64,000 bases of DNA from Streptomyces sp. HUAS 15-9 (GCF_025642155.1 NZ_CP106798.1:7006001-7070000); one strand, 5' to 3'; positions 1-10,425 are shown, counted from the stretch's first letter. Translations and numbers: made by a program. The notes: generated by a model from the sequence alone, not told the origin.

Positions 1-90
1 TCCGGTTCGGAATCCCGAACACACTGGAGTGGCAAGGGAGTTGAGGCCGCTGGGTCAGGGAGGTGGCCGGCGGCCCTCGGTCCAGGGGTG

Positions 91-345
91 TTACTGCCTG
101 GTCCAGGCCTCGTTGGTGCCGCCGTTGCAGCTGTAGAGAACCACGGCGCTGCCGTCGGTGGTCGCCTGTCCGCCGACGTCCAGGCACTTGCCGGTCGCCT
201 CGTTGACGATCTGGCCGTGGGGGTGGCCGCCGAGGAGGGCGGGGCGGACATCAGGGGGCCGGCGACGGCAAGGGCGGCCGCGGCGGTCAGGAGGACCGGT
301 CTTCTGGTGCGGGAAGTCGTGGAGTGGGGAGTCGTGGTGCGGGGG
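91..345 (-). pseudogene. remnant of a secreted ricin-type (CBM13) lectin
   Basis: Reading leftwards, one frame carries a signal-peptide-like stretch (RRPVLLTAAAALAVAG then an Ala-rich cleavage region), while another carries a ricin B-type lectin fragment (IVNEATGKCLDVGGQ, then VVLYSC and NEAWTRQ before a TAA stop at 91). The two are out of frame with each other near position 230, and neither has a convincing start codon. Normal CBM13 domains run about 120 residues with three QxW repeats; only about 40 residues remain. The TnpB-like element starts just beyond the 5' side of the signal peptide, so the element may have cut off the original start and promoter. I read this as a decayed gene; sequence error is the alternative. 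Confidence 0.5.
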
Positions 346-396
346 TTGGGAGCTGTTGCCCGTTAACTGGGCATGAGTGTGTTCTGGCGTGTATGA

Positions 397-422
397 GCGG
401 GTGTCTTGATCACGGCACCCGC
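397..422 (+). repeat. left-end palindrome of the TnpB element
   Basis: GCGGGTG (397-403) and CACCCGC (416-422) are perfect inverted repeats around a 12-base loop. They overlap the earliest possible start of the tnpB frame. Subterminal hairpins at this distance from the end are recognised by TnpA in IS200/IS605 elements. Confidence 0.5.
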
Positions 423-2157
423 GAACCCCAAAGGGAGCGGATGTTCGCCCGCCGAATGGGTGACCTTTGCCAGCGGCGGTCGTTGGATGCGAGGGGAGGG
501 ACTTCGATCTGCGGGCGGGGGTGAGGGGGTGGGCGGGCTGAGGGAGCTGGCGGCGTCGTTTGTCGTGCCGGTCCCCTCGGGTGTCGCGATCCGCGACCGG
601 CTCAGGGCCCTCACTGCCGCGGACGAGCAGGTGTTGCGCCTGGTCGGCGAGCATCTGGGCACGCTGGCGTCCCGTGATCTGAAGGCGCGGTGCGCGGCCG
701 GCCTGGAGCACGACAGTGATGCATGGGCGGAGCGTAAGCGGGCCGTGAGCGATGAGTCCTCGTCGCGTTGGGCGGGCAGCATCACCAAGGCGTCGCACGA
801 TCAGTGGGCGCTGGCCCGGCGTGGCCAGCTCGCGCACATCCAGGGCCTGGAGGCGGGAGTGCGGACGATCGCCCACCGGCTGTCCCTGCCGGTCGGGCAG
901 AAGGGCACCAAGGGTGTTCCGGGCGGCTACCGCAGCAGGCAGGAGTGGTTCGCCAAGACCCGCCGCCTGCACCTGCTGGGCGACCGGCTCAAGGCTGCGC
1001 GGGCCGACCGTGAGGCCGGTGTCGTGCACGTGGTGCGCGGCGGGAAGCAGTTGCTGCGCACCCGGCACCACCTGCGGGCGGCGCAGCTCACCGAGTCAAA
1101 ATGGCGGCAGCGGTGGCGGGCCGAGCGCCGGTTCCTGCAGGCCGACGGCGAGTTGGGGAAGCGGCACGGCAACGAGACCATCCGCGTCACCCCGGACGGA
1201 GAGGTCTCCCTCAGGCTCCCGGCGCCGCTGGCGCATCTGGCGAACGCCCGGCACGGCCGGTACGTGCTCACCGCCCGGGTGCGCTTTGCGCACCGGGCCG
1301 AGCAGTGGCGCGACCGCGTCAGCGCCAACCGGGCGGTCGCCTACCGCATCCACGAGGACACCATCCGGGGCCGCTGGTACCTGACCGCGTCCTGGACCAT
1401 CCCACCAGTGAAGACCGTGCCGCTGGAGGCAGCCCGCACGGGCGGCCTGGTCGGCGTCGACACCAACGCCGACCACCTCGCCGCCTGGCGCCTGGACGAG
1501 CACGGCAACCCCGTCGGCCAGCCACTGCGCTTCGGCTACGACCTGACCGGCACCGCCGGCCACCGCGACGCGCAGGTACGCCACGCGCTGATCCGCCTCC
1601 TGCACTGGGCCAAACGCCGGAATCTCGCAGTCGCCGTCGAAGACCTCGACTTCACCGCGGAAAAGACCCGGGAGAAGCACGGGCGGCGCAAACGCTTCCG
1701 CAAGCTCATCTCCGGCATGCCCGTGGCCAGGCTGCGGGCCCGGCTGGTGTCCATGGCCGCCGAACTCGGCATCACCGTCATCGCCGTCGATCCGGCCTAC
1801 ACCTCCAAGTGGGGCGCCCAACACTGGCAAAAACCTCTCACCAGCAAGAACCGCAAAACCACCCGCCACGACGCAGCTGCCGTGGCGATCGGCAGGCGCG
1901 CCCTGGGGCACCCGATCCGGCGACGGACGGCACCGCCCCCGCACAACCAGAGCGATCGTGCGGGGCATCGGACCGTCCAGGCCCGACCAGGCACCTCGGG
2001 GCGTGAGGGAAACCGCCCCCGCATCCCCGGACCACGGACACGATCCGTCGGCACTGGACGCGGCGCGAACGCGGTGGACCAGAATGCCCAACACCGTTCG
2101 GGGCATTCGGCTGAGCATGAGTTCTGGCAACAGGACTCACTCCCGCTCAGTCCTTAG
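406..2157 (+). CDS. TnpB-like RuvC nuclease (IS605 OrfB family), zinc finger missing
   Basis: A RuvC-like RNA-guided nuclease of the TnpB group. The three catalytic acids are visible: Asp in GLVGVDTNAD (about residue 352 of the longest frame), Glu in AVAVEDLDF (412) and Asp in TTRHDAAAVAIG (489). Between the second and third motifs, where TnpB normally has a four-cysteine zinc finger after DPAYTS, this protein runs straight into KWGAQHWQKPLTSKN with no cysteine. About 75 residues follow the last motif and are low in complexity; this DNA also holds the right-end hairpin, where an omega-RNA would be expected. The start is uncertain: TTG 406 is the longest, while ATG 487, GTG 529 and GTG 565 are in frame. 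The end overlaps the convergent ROK gene by 11 bases. Whether it still cuts DNA is unknown. Confidence 0.75.
   Translation: MITAPANPKGSGCSPAEWVTFASGGRWMRGEGLRSAGGGEGVGGLRELAASFVVPVPSGVAIRDRLRALTAADEQVLRLVGEHLGTLASRDLKARCAAGLEHDSDAWAERKRAVSDESSSRWAGSITKASHDQWALARRGQLAHIQGLEAGVRTIAHRLSLPVGQKGTKGVPGGYRSRQEWFAKTRRLHLLGDRLKAARADREAGVVHVVRGGKQLLRTRHHLRAAQLTESKWRQRWRAERRFLQADGELGKRHGNETIRVTPDGEVSLRLPAPLAHLANARHGRYVLTARVRFAHRAEQWRDRVSANRAVAYRIHEDTIRGRWYLTASWTIPPVKTVPLEAARTGGLVGVDTNADHLAAWRLDEHGNPVGQPLRFGYDLTGTAGHRDAQVRHALIRLLHWAKRRNLAVAVEDLDFTAEKTREKHGRRKRFRKLISGMPVARLRARLVSMAAELGITVIAVDPAYTSKWGAQHWQKPLTSKNRKTTRHDAAAVAIGRRALGHPIRRRTAPPPHNQSDRAGHRTVQARPGTSGREGNRPRIPGPRTRSVGTGRGANAVDQNAQHRSGHSAEHEFWQQDSLPLSP
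2082..2108 (+). repeat. right-end palindrome of the TnpB element / possible omega-RNA hairpin
   Basis: GAATGCCC (2082-2089) and GGGCATTC (2101-2108) form a perfect 8-bp stem with an 11-base loop inside the 3' end of the tnpB frame. In TnpB elements the right end encodes the 3' part of the guide RNA, so a structured RNA here is plausible but unproven. Confidence 0.5.
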
Positions 2158-3376
2158 GAACGGTGGTGCGCTTGCTTCCGTTCCTCTGCCCGACGTGCTG
2201 CAACGCCCCTTCCAGCGCGAACGTCGCCGCGCCCAGGGACACCGGGTCGGTGGGGATCGGGGAGAGGACGATCTCGGTGGCGGCCAGCGGCCGCCGCAGC
2301 GCGTGCCGGGCGACGGCCTCGCGCACCTCGCCGAGCAGCGGCTCGCCCAGCCGGGCGGCGACCCAGCTGCTGAGCACGACCACCTCGGGGTTGAGGAGAT
2401 TGATCAGATCGGAGATGCCGGCCCCGAGGTAACGGGCCGTGTCCCGCACCACCTTGACCGCAACCGGGTCGTGCGCGGCGACCGCGCGCGCCAGCGCGTC
2501 GATCGTGGCCGTCTGGTCCTCGGGGTGCAACAGCGGGCTCTGCGGGCTCAGTTCACGCAGGTTCTGCATGATGCCGGGCGCGCCGACATAGGTCTCCACA
2601 CAGCCGTGGTTGCCGCAGTGGCACAGCCGCCCGTCCAGGACGAGCGTGGTGTGCCCCCATTCGCCGGCGCTGTTGCTGACGCCGCGGTGCAGCCCGCCGC
2701 CGAGCGCCAGTCCGGCGCCGACTCCGGTACCGAGGTTCACCACCACGGCGTCCCCGCGCCCGCGCGCCGCCCCGAACCACAGCTCGGCGACCGCGCAGGC
2801 GCGCAGCGGGTTGTCCAAGTACAGCGGATAGGCGATGTGTTCGGAGAGCAGATCGAGCAACGGCACGTCGTGCCAGTCCCAGTTGGGGGCGTACTCGGAG
2901 ACACCCGTGTCGCGGTCCACCTGGCCCGGCACGCTCACCCCGACGCCGAGCACCCGCGCCGCCTCCACCCCGGCCTGCGCGACCACCGAGCCGACGGCCG
3001 CCGCGACATGGCCGACCACCTGCTCAGGGCGGCTCTCGCCGGGCCGCATGTCCTCGTCGGCGCGGGCCAGGACGTTCAGCGCGAGGTCGAACAGCTCGAC
3101 ATGGACGTACGTCTCCGCGATGTCGACGCCGATCAGCGCGCCTCCCGCCGCGTGGACGGCCACGAGACCCCGGGGGCGACCCCCCGCCGAGTCCTCGAAA
3201 CCGACCTCTGTGATCATACGGAGGTCGAGCAGCTCACCGACGAGCGTGGCGACCGTGGCCAGGCTCAGTCCGGTGGCGGACGCCAGCTCCTGCCGTGAGG
3301 TGGGCGACGCGGCGATGATCTGGCGCAGCACCTCGTAGCGGTTCGCGGTGCGGATGTCACGTGATGTGCGCTTCAC
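2147..3376 (-). CDS. ROK family transcriptional regulator
   Basis: A NagC/XylR-type sugar-responsive repressor. The N-terminus has a winged-helix domain (RQELASATGLSLATVATLV, about residues 29-47), followed by an ASKHA sugar-kinase-like fold with VVNLGTGVGAGL for phosphate binding. The ROK zinc signature is complete: His in GEWGH, then CHCGNHGCVE. The start is the GTG at 3376, seven bases after GGAGGGG; an upstream in-frame ATG at 3424 adds only arginine/proline-rich residues. It stands next to the alditol oxidase gene on the same strand, so regulation of polyol or sugar use is a reasonable inference. Its stop overlaps the 3' end of the TnpB gene. Confidence 0.85.
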   Translation of the reverse strand: MKRTSRDIRTANRYEVLRQIIAASPTSRQELASATGLSLATVATLVGELLDLRMITEVGFEDSAGGRPRGLVAVHAAGGALIGVDIAETYVHVELFDLALNVLARADEDMRPGESRPEQVVGHVAAAVGSVVAQAGVEAARVLGVGVSVPGQVDRDTGVSEYAPNWDWHDVPLLDLLSEHIAYPLYLDNPLRACAVAELWFGAARGRGDAVVVNLGTGVGAGLALGGGLHRGVSNSAGEWGHTTLVLDGRLCHCGNHGCVETYVGAPGIMQNLRELSPQSPLLHPEDQTATIDALARAVAAHDPVAVKVVRDTARYLGAGISDLINLLNPEVVVLSSWVAARLGEPLLGEVREAVARHALRRPLAATEIVLSPIPTDPVSLGAATFALEGALQHVGQRNGSKRTTVPKD

Positions 3377-3516
3377 GGAGTTGCCCCTCCCATCCCGTCC
3401 AGGCCGGGCCGGGCACATCGGCACCGGCGCGGCGCAAGGCTATGGGCTGCGGAGGAATTTCGACAAGGGGTTAGGAAAGGGGGTTTATGAAGTCGGCCAC
3501 CCGGGGCATCCCGAAG

Positions 3517-5875
<2,359 letters not shown>

Positions 5876-5895
5876 GCGGCGCGCCGTAGCGGGCG

Positions 5896-6390
5896 GGAGG
5901 CTCCGCGTCGACTGTCTCACGGGTCCTTGGCGGCGCTGTCCGGTCGCCGCGGCCATCGGTTCCAGGGTCCTGACGGCGAAGCGCGAGCTGGACCACGTGG
6001 TCAATGCCCACGCCCGTGCCCCGGAGAAACAGGCCGCAGCCGAGGGCCGTGCGCCGACGCGGTCGCCGTGGTGGGCGGGGCTGGGAGGACGAGCACTACC
6101 GGGGCTGCACGACCCGCGTCGCGCACGGTCTGCACCGCGCGGGCTCGCGGCTGGTCCCGGTGGGCCGGCCACCGCTCGGCCCCGGCATGCCCGCCACCGT
6201 CGTCGACCACCACGGTGAGGGCGGGGCCTGCGCCCTCACCGGCCACCTCCCGTCGGTCGGCCACCACCGCATCGCCCACCTCGGCTGCGTCCGCGGCCAC
6301 GACGACATCCCCATGGCCCACGATGTCCACCTCTCCCTCACCGCCGTCCACGTCCCCAAGAGCACCCCGGGTGGCTGCGGATTTCGTTGT
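5896..6390 (+). pseudogene. decayed LacI family regulator
   Basis: Pieces of a LacI repressor can be read in order but in changing frames. The recognition helix STVSRVLGG lies at 5908; a segment SRVLTAKRELDHVVNAHAR (the hinge region) follows from about 5961 in another frame; EKQAAAEGR comes next; then from about 6088 back in the first frame come SRLVPVGRPPLGPGMPATVV and GHHRIAHLG, typical of the effector domain. A large part of the middle is missing, and the end after HLG does not match. At least two frame changes and one deletion make a functional product unlikely. It may once have regulated the neighbouring genes. Confidence 0.65.
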
Positions 6391-6396
6391 ACAGGG

Positions 6397-6420
6397 CGGC
6401 ATATACTGCCGTGATCGGCA
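6397..6420. promoter_or_regulatory. possible operator: alternating CGGCA/TGCCG half-sites
   Basis: CGGCA (6397-6401), TGCCG (6407-6411) and CGGCA (6416-6420) give two overlapping inverted repeats, separated by TATAC and TGAT. They lie 40-65 bases upstream of the ATG at 6462, where a regulator of the PNPOx-type gene would bind. No specific regulator is identified. Confidence 0.35.
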
Positions 6421-6461
6421 ATTATCTGGTCAAGGTGCCGCGATATCGATAGCGTTAGCGC

Positions 6462-7174
6462 ATGGCCTCCGATTCACTGCCCGCCCTCCTGCCGACGACC
6501 GACCTCACCCTCCCCCAAGCTCTCGACTCCGCTCGAGCAGGGGGGACCCCCATCGTCGCCTGCGCGAGCAGGACAGCCAGGACCGGGGCGAGCTGAACGC
6601 GATCCTGGATGCCGGTTTCGTCTGTCACCTCGGTGTGGTCGTCGAGGGGCGGCCGCTGGTCGTGCCGACCGTGTACGGGCGTGACGAGCGGGAGCTGTAT
6701 GTGCACGGCTCCGTGGCCAGCCGCAGTCTCGCGGGAGGTGCGCCCGTGTGCGTCACCGTCACCCATGTCGACGGCCTGGTCCTCGCCCGGTCCGTCTTCG
6801 AGCACGGGGTCGACTACCGCAGCGCCGTGATCCACGGCGAGGCCCGCCAGGTCACCGACCCCGAGGAGAAGCTCGCGGGCCTCGCCCGGCTCACCGAGCA
6901 CGCGATGCCGGGGCAGTGGTCGTACGCACGGCGGCCGAACCGCCGGGAACTCGCCGCCACCACCCTGCTCGCCCTCTCCCTCGAACAGGCCTCCGTCAAG
7001 ATCCGCACCGGCCCGCCCGACGACGGCGACGGACCCGACGCCGAGCTCGGCCTGTGGGCCGGAACCCTCCCCCTGACCTCGGTCTGGGGAGCCCGGGTGG
7101 CCGATCCGGCGCTGCCCCCGGACATCGCCGTACCAGAACACGTGGCGCGGCGCGAGGGGACCCGGCACGGCTGA
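6462..7174 (+). pseudogene. pyridoxamine 5'-phosphate oxidase-type split-barrel protein, frameshifted near its start
   Basis: From position 6554 the frame encodes a flavin-binding split-barrel protein: AILDAGFVCHLGVVVEGRP, VPTVYGRD, LYVHGSVASRSL, VCVTVTHVDGLVLARSVFEH and WSYARRPNRREL are typical of this actinobacterial family. The only good start, ATG 6462, begins a matching N-terminus (ending LPTTDLT), but a palindromic insert at 6510 shifts the frame; from ATG 6462 translation stops at TGA near 6595. No ATG, GTG or TTG lies in the downstream frame before the first barrel strand. The gene is therefore either inactivated or needs an unusual start. The radical SAM gene follows 58 bases later on the same strand. 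Confidence 0.6.
6510..6551 (+). repeat. short palindromic insertion element, copy 1
   Basis: The segment begins CTCCCCCAAG and ends CAGGGGGGACCCCC, with a smaller inner inverted repeat (CTCGA...CTCGAG). The same ends occur in a second copy at 44080. Removing 44 bases (6510-6553) restores a continuous PNPOx frame. Confidence 0.65.
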
Positions 7175-7232
7175 CCCACGGGTGGGGGCATACCGTGAGG
7201 AGCCGAACGCCTGAGCCGGGAGGAGATACGGG

Positions 7233-8564
7233 ATGGGCAGCCGCACCGCGCTGGTCGAGGATCTGATGGAGAGGTTCCCGCATGTTCCGCGGGAAGCCGT
7301 CTTCAAGGAGGACCTGCTCCGGGGCGGGGTCGCCTTCGACGCGTCGGCCCTCTCCGACAACGAGAGCGGCGAGGTCAAGCCGAAGTCGTACTTCATCTTC
7401 TCCTTCGACCACGGCACCCTGCCGGAACTGGGCGAGGCCGCGCTCAGGCGGCCCCCGGAGGAGATCATCCTCACCGGTGGGCCGTACGACCTGCGGCGCA
7501 CCGTCGTGTCGGTGCGGGTGAACCCGACCTCGCCGTACCGCGTCGCCGCCGACGACGAGGGGCTCCTGGGGCTCTACCTCGACGGCAAACGGATCGCCGA
7601 CGTCGGTGTCCCGCCGATGCCGGAGTACTACCGGCACAAGCTCGCCAACGGGAAGTCCGTGATGGAGGTCGCCCCGACCATCCAGTGGGGCTACCTGATC
7701 TACCTCACCGTCTTCCGGGTCTGCCAGTACTTCGGCGCCAAGGAGGAGTGCCAGTACTGCGACATCAACCACAACTGGCGCCAGCACAAGGCGGCCGGGC
7801 GGCCGTACACCGGGGTCAAGGACGTGGAGGAGGTCCTGGAGGCGCTCGAGATCATCGACCGGTACGACACCGCGAAGGCGTCCACCGCCTACACGCTGAC
7901 CGGCGGCGCGATCACCAAGACCGTCGCCGGGCGCGACGAGGCCGACTTCTACGGGCACTACGCCAAGGCCATCGAGGAGCGGTTCCCCGGGCGCTGGATC
8001 GGCAAGGTCGTCGCGCAGGCGCTGCCGCGTGACGACGTGCAGCGGTTCAAGGACTACGGCGTGCAGATCTACCACCCCAACTACGAGGTGTGGGACCGGC
8101 GGCTGTTCGAGCTGTACTGCCCGGGCAAGGAGCGCTACGTCGGCCGCGACGAGTGGCACAAGCGGATCCTGGACTCGGCCGAGATCTTCGGCGCGCGCAA
8201 CGTCATCCCCAACTTCGTGGCCGGCGTGGAGATGGCCGAGCCGTTCGGCTTCACCACCGTCGACGAGGCGATCGCCTCCACCACCGAGGGCCTGCGATTC
8301 TTCATGTCGCACGGCATCACGCCCCGCTTCACCACCTGGTGCCCGGAGCCGACCACCCCGCTCGGCAAGGCCAACCCGCAGGGCGCCCCGCTGGAGTACC
8401 ACATCCGGCTGCTCCAGGCCTACCGCCAGACCATGGAGGACTTCGGGCTCTCCTCGCCCCCCGGCTACGGCCTGCCCGGCCCCGGCCGCGCGGTCTTCTC
8501 GGTGAGCTCCTTCATGGACAGCCTCCCGGCGGTGGACACGGCGGAGGAGTCGGCGCAGGTGTGA
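7233..8564 (+). CDS. radical SAM protein with a C-x8-C-x2-C cluster motif
   Basis: A 443-residue protein recognisable as a radical SAM enzyme by overall pattern: a cysteine cluster in a YLTVFRVC...CQYCDINHNW context, then LTGGAI and later strands of a TIM-like barrel ending with FTTWCPEPTTPLG. The cluster cysteines are Cys164, Cys173 and Cys176, spaced C-x8-C-x2-C rather than the usual C-x3-C-x2-C, so cluster ligation must be checked. Tyr, Phe or Trp follows the cysteines as in other members. There is no extra SPASM or B12 domain. ATG 7233 has GGAGGA ten bases upstream. It probably forms a transcription unit with the PNPOx-type gene. The reaction is unknown. Confidence 0.8.
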   Translation: MGSRTALVEDLMERFPHVPREAVFKEDLLRGGVAFDASALSDNESGEVKPKSYFIFSFDHGTLPELGEAALRRPPEEIILTGGPYDLRRTVVSVRVNPTSPYRVAADDEGLLGLYLDGKRIADVGVPPMPEYYRHKLANGKSVMEVAPTIQWGYLIYLTVFRVCQYFGAKEECQYCDINHNWRQHKAAGRPYTGVKDVEEVLEALEIIDRYDTAKASTAYTLTGGAITKTVAGRDEADFYGHYAKAIEERFPGRWIGKVVAQALPRDDVQRFKDYGVQIYHPNYEVWDRRLFELYCPGKERYVGRDEWHKRILDSAEIFGARNVIPNFVAGVEMAEPFGFTTVDEAIASTTEGLRFFMSHGITPRFTTWCPEPTTPLGKANPQGAPLEYHIRLLQAYRQTMEDFGLSSPPGYGLPGPGRAVFSVSSFMDSLPAVDTAEESAQV

Positions 8565-8879
8565 CCCCGGAGGAGGCGTCGCGGAAGTCGAATTCGGCAG
8601 GGGGCGGCGCTCGGTGGCCTTCGCCCTGTACGGTGTCCGCGACCTCGATGCGCGGTCGCCGTACCGGGTGGAGACTACGGCCCTGCGGTCAACTCAATGA
8701 CGGTGAGCGGGTGTTGCGTGACGGAGTGAAACCGGTCGCGCGACGGACGGTCACCGGATCTGAACAGGCCGCTTGTCAGTTGTGTCGGAGACGTGAAAAG
8801 CTCTTGCTCTGCCGCGAGGTTCCCCCCGACTCCATTGCCAATATGGCGAGTTGACCTCGCTCGTGGATGCAGGAGACCC
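8565..8879. other. intergenic region upstream of the CBM2 membrane protein
   Basis: About 315 bases with no convincing gene. It has lower GC than its surroundings in its second half (around 8740-8860), where the promoter of the next gene is most likely. I see no clear hairpin or operator. Confidence 0.4.
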
Positions 8880-10370
8880 ATGCCCGACCTGCCGACCCCC
8901 CAGGACGCCACCGAGGCCGCGCTGTTCTCCGAGTGCTGGGACGCGGTGCTCTCCTACGCGGACCTGTGCACGTCCGGCTCCATCGCGGCCAACCAGCTGG
9001 CCACCGAGGCGTTCGCGCTCGGCCTGCGCGAGGCCCGCGCGGCCCAGTCCGCACCCGTGCGCGCCGCGGGCCGCCGCACCGCGCCCCGGCTGCCGATGAT
9101 CCCGCTGCTGCTCACCGCCGTACGCACGACGGCGGCCGGCTGGGAGGCCGACGGCGTCGGTCACAAGCTCGACCCCGACCTGCGGCTGTGGCTCAACTCC
9201 GACAACGCCACCCGCTACACCGGCCCGCCGCTGCAGCGCCCGGTCGCCCTGCGGGGCCTCAGGGACATGCAGGAGGCCGACGCGTCGCTGCTGTGGCTGG
9301 CCGAGGTGGAGGCGCTGCCGCTGCCCGCCGTGGCCCGCCGCCTGGGCCTCGACCCGGCCGCCGCGGCCCAGGAACTCGACCAGGTGCGCGGCCTGTTCCG
9401 GGACCGCTGCCATCGCGCGCACCTCGACACACCGATGACCGCGCAGTGCCGCAGCTACGCCCGGCTGCTCGACGCGGTCACCCGCTCGCCCGCCGCCGAC
9501 ACCCCCGAGGACCTCTCCCGGCACCTCGCCACCTGTGTGCAGTGCGCGGAGGCCGCCGCCTGTCTGCGTCTGCACGGCGGCGGACTGCCCGCGGCGCTGG
9601 CCGGCGGAGTGATCGGCTGGGGCGGCCTCGCCTATCTGGAGCGGCGCCGCCGGGCCGCCGAGGTACGACTGGGCGCGGGCGGCCCCGCGAGGGCGGCGGA
9701 CCCGGACAACGGCGACCCGAAGGAGGGGGCGGGGCGCAGCCGCGTCCTGCGCAACGGCCTGCTGGCCACCGCCGTGCTGCTGTCGGTCCTCGCGCTCGGC
9801 GTGTCGATGATGCCGTTCGGCGGCTCGGGCGACGACGTCGCGGCCGCCCACGACGACCGTGAGCCGGTCTCCGACCTCGACCCCTCCCTGCCGTCCACCG
9901 ACCCGCTCCCGTCGGCGTCCGCCGCCACCAGCCCCTCCGCGAGCCGGACGGCGGCCAAGTCCGGCCACAAGAACCCCGACCCGGAACCCCAGGGCTCCTC
10001 CTCGTCCGCCTCCGAGAGCACCGAGCCGTCCCACCACGCCTCCACCACCGCGGGGCCCGGCTGCCGGGTCGAGTACGACCAGGTGAACGAGTGGAACAAC
10101 GGCTTCCAGGCCACCGTCACCGTGACCACCGCCGAGGCCCTCGGTGGCTGGCGCGTCTCCTGGTCGTTCCGCGACGGCCAGCAGGTCGGCCAGATGTGGG
10201 ACGCCACCGTCAGCCAGAACGGCTCCCGGGTCACCGCCACCGCCGCCGACTACAACAAGTCGGTCGCCGCACACGGCACCCTGTCCTTCGGCTTCGTCGG
10301 CTCCTGGAGCGGCAAGAACTCCGCGCCGTACGGATTCAGGCTGAACGGCAGCGCCTGCACCCACGGTTGA
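8880..10370 (+). CDS. membrane protein: sigma-like and zinc anti-sigma-like N-terminus with extracellular CBM2
   Basis: A 496-residue mosaic. The first 200 residues resemble the helical regions of an RNA polymerase sigma factor (LWLAEVEALPLPAVARRLGLD looks like a region 4 helix-turn-helix). Next comes an anti-sigma zinc motif H-x3-C-x2-C in RHLATCVQC (His215). One transmembrane helix (LLATAVLLSVLALGVSMM, about 292-311) is followed by a Ser/Pro/Thr-rich linker and, from about residue 395, a carbohydrate-binding module of family 2 (CRVEYDQVNEWNNGF, GGWRVSWSF, then GFRLNGSACT). This predicts a cytoplasmic regulatory part with an external cellulose- or chitin-binding sensor. ATG 8880 follows AGGAG. 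It is convergent with the ABC operon. Confidence 0.8.
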   Translation: MPDLPTPQDATEAALFSECWDAVLSYADLCTSGSIAANQLATEAFALGLREARAAQSAPVRAAGRRTAPRLPMIPLLLTAVRTTAAGWEADGVGHKLDPDLRLWLNSDNATRYTGPPLQRPVALRGLRDMQEADASLLWLAEVEALPLPAVARRLGLDPAAAAQELDQVRGLFRDRCHRAHLDTPMTAQCRSYARLLDAVTRSPAADTPEDLSRHLATCVQCAEAAACLRLHGGGLPAALAGGVIGWGGLAYLERRRRAAEVRLGAGGPARAADPDNGDPKEGAGRSRVLRNGLLATAVLLSVLALGVSMMPFGGSGDDVAAAHDDREPVSDLDPSLPSTDPLPSASAATSPSASRTAAKSGHKNPDPEPQGSSSSASESTEPSHHASTTAGPGCRVEYDQVNEWNNGFQATVTVTTAEALGGWRVSWSFRDGQQVGQMWDATVSQNGSRVTATAADYNKSVAAHGTLSFGFVGSWSGKNSAPYGFRLNGSACTHG

Positions 10371-10378
10371 GACGCCCG

Positions 10379-10425
10379 CGGCCCACCGGGGATCCCGCGC
10401 GCGGTGCGGGGTCACCGGTGGGCCG
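10379..10425. terminator. bidirectional terminator hairpin
   Basis: CGGCCCACCGG (10379-10389) pairs with CCGGTGGGCCG (10415-10425), and inside it GATCCCGC pairs with GCGGGGTC with one wobble. It sits between the convergent CBM2 and sugar-binding genes, where a two-way terminator is expected. Confidence 0.7.

Larger units (their letters stand above)
365..2135 (+). mobile_element. IS200/IS605-like element carrying only a tnpB-type gene (ends approximate)
   Basis: A single TnpB-like gene is flanked by one imperfectly spaced palindrome on each side, as expected of IS605-family ends, which lack terminal inverted repeats. The left hairpin is 397-422 and the right hairpin 2082-2108. A shared motif, GCATGAGT...TTCTGGC, lies outside the left hairpin (371-388) and outside the right one (2115-2128). 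No TnpA (Y1 transposase) gene is present, so it could move only with TnpA supplied elsewhere. Exact ends cannot be fixed without an empty site; the neighbouring ROK stop at 2147 limits the right end. Confidence 0.5.

Noticed and set aside
7233..10370. Radical SAM and neighbouring genes considered as a RiPP cluster
   Set aside because: There is no precursor peptide, no leader-binding (RRE) domain, no transporter and no SPASM domain nearby.
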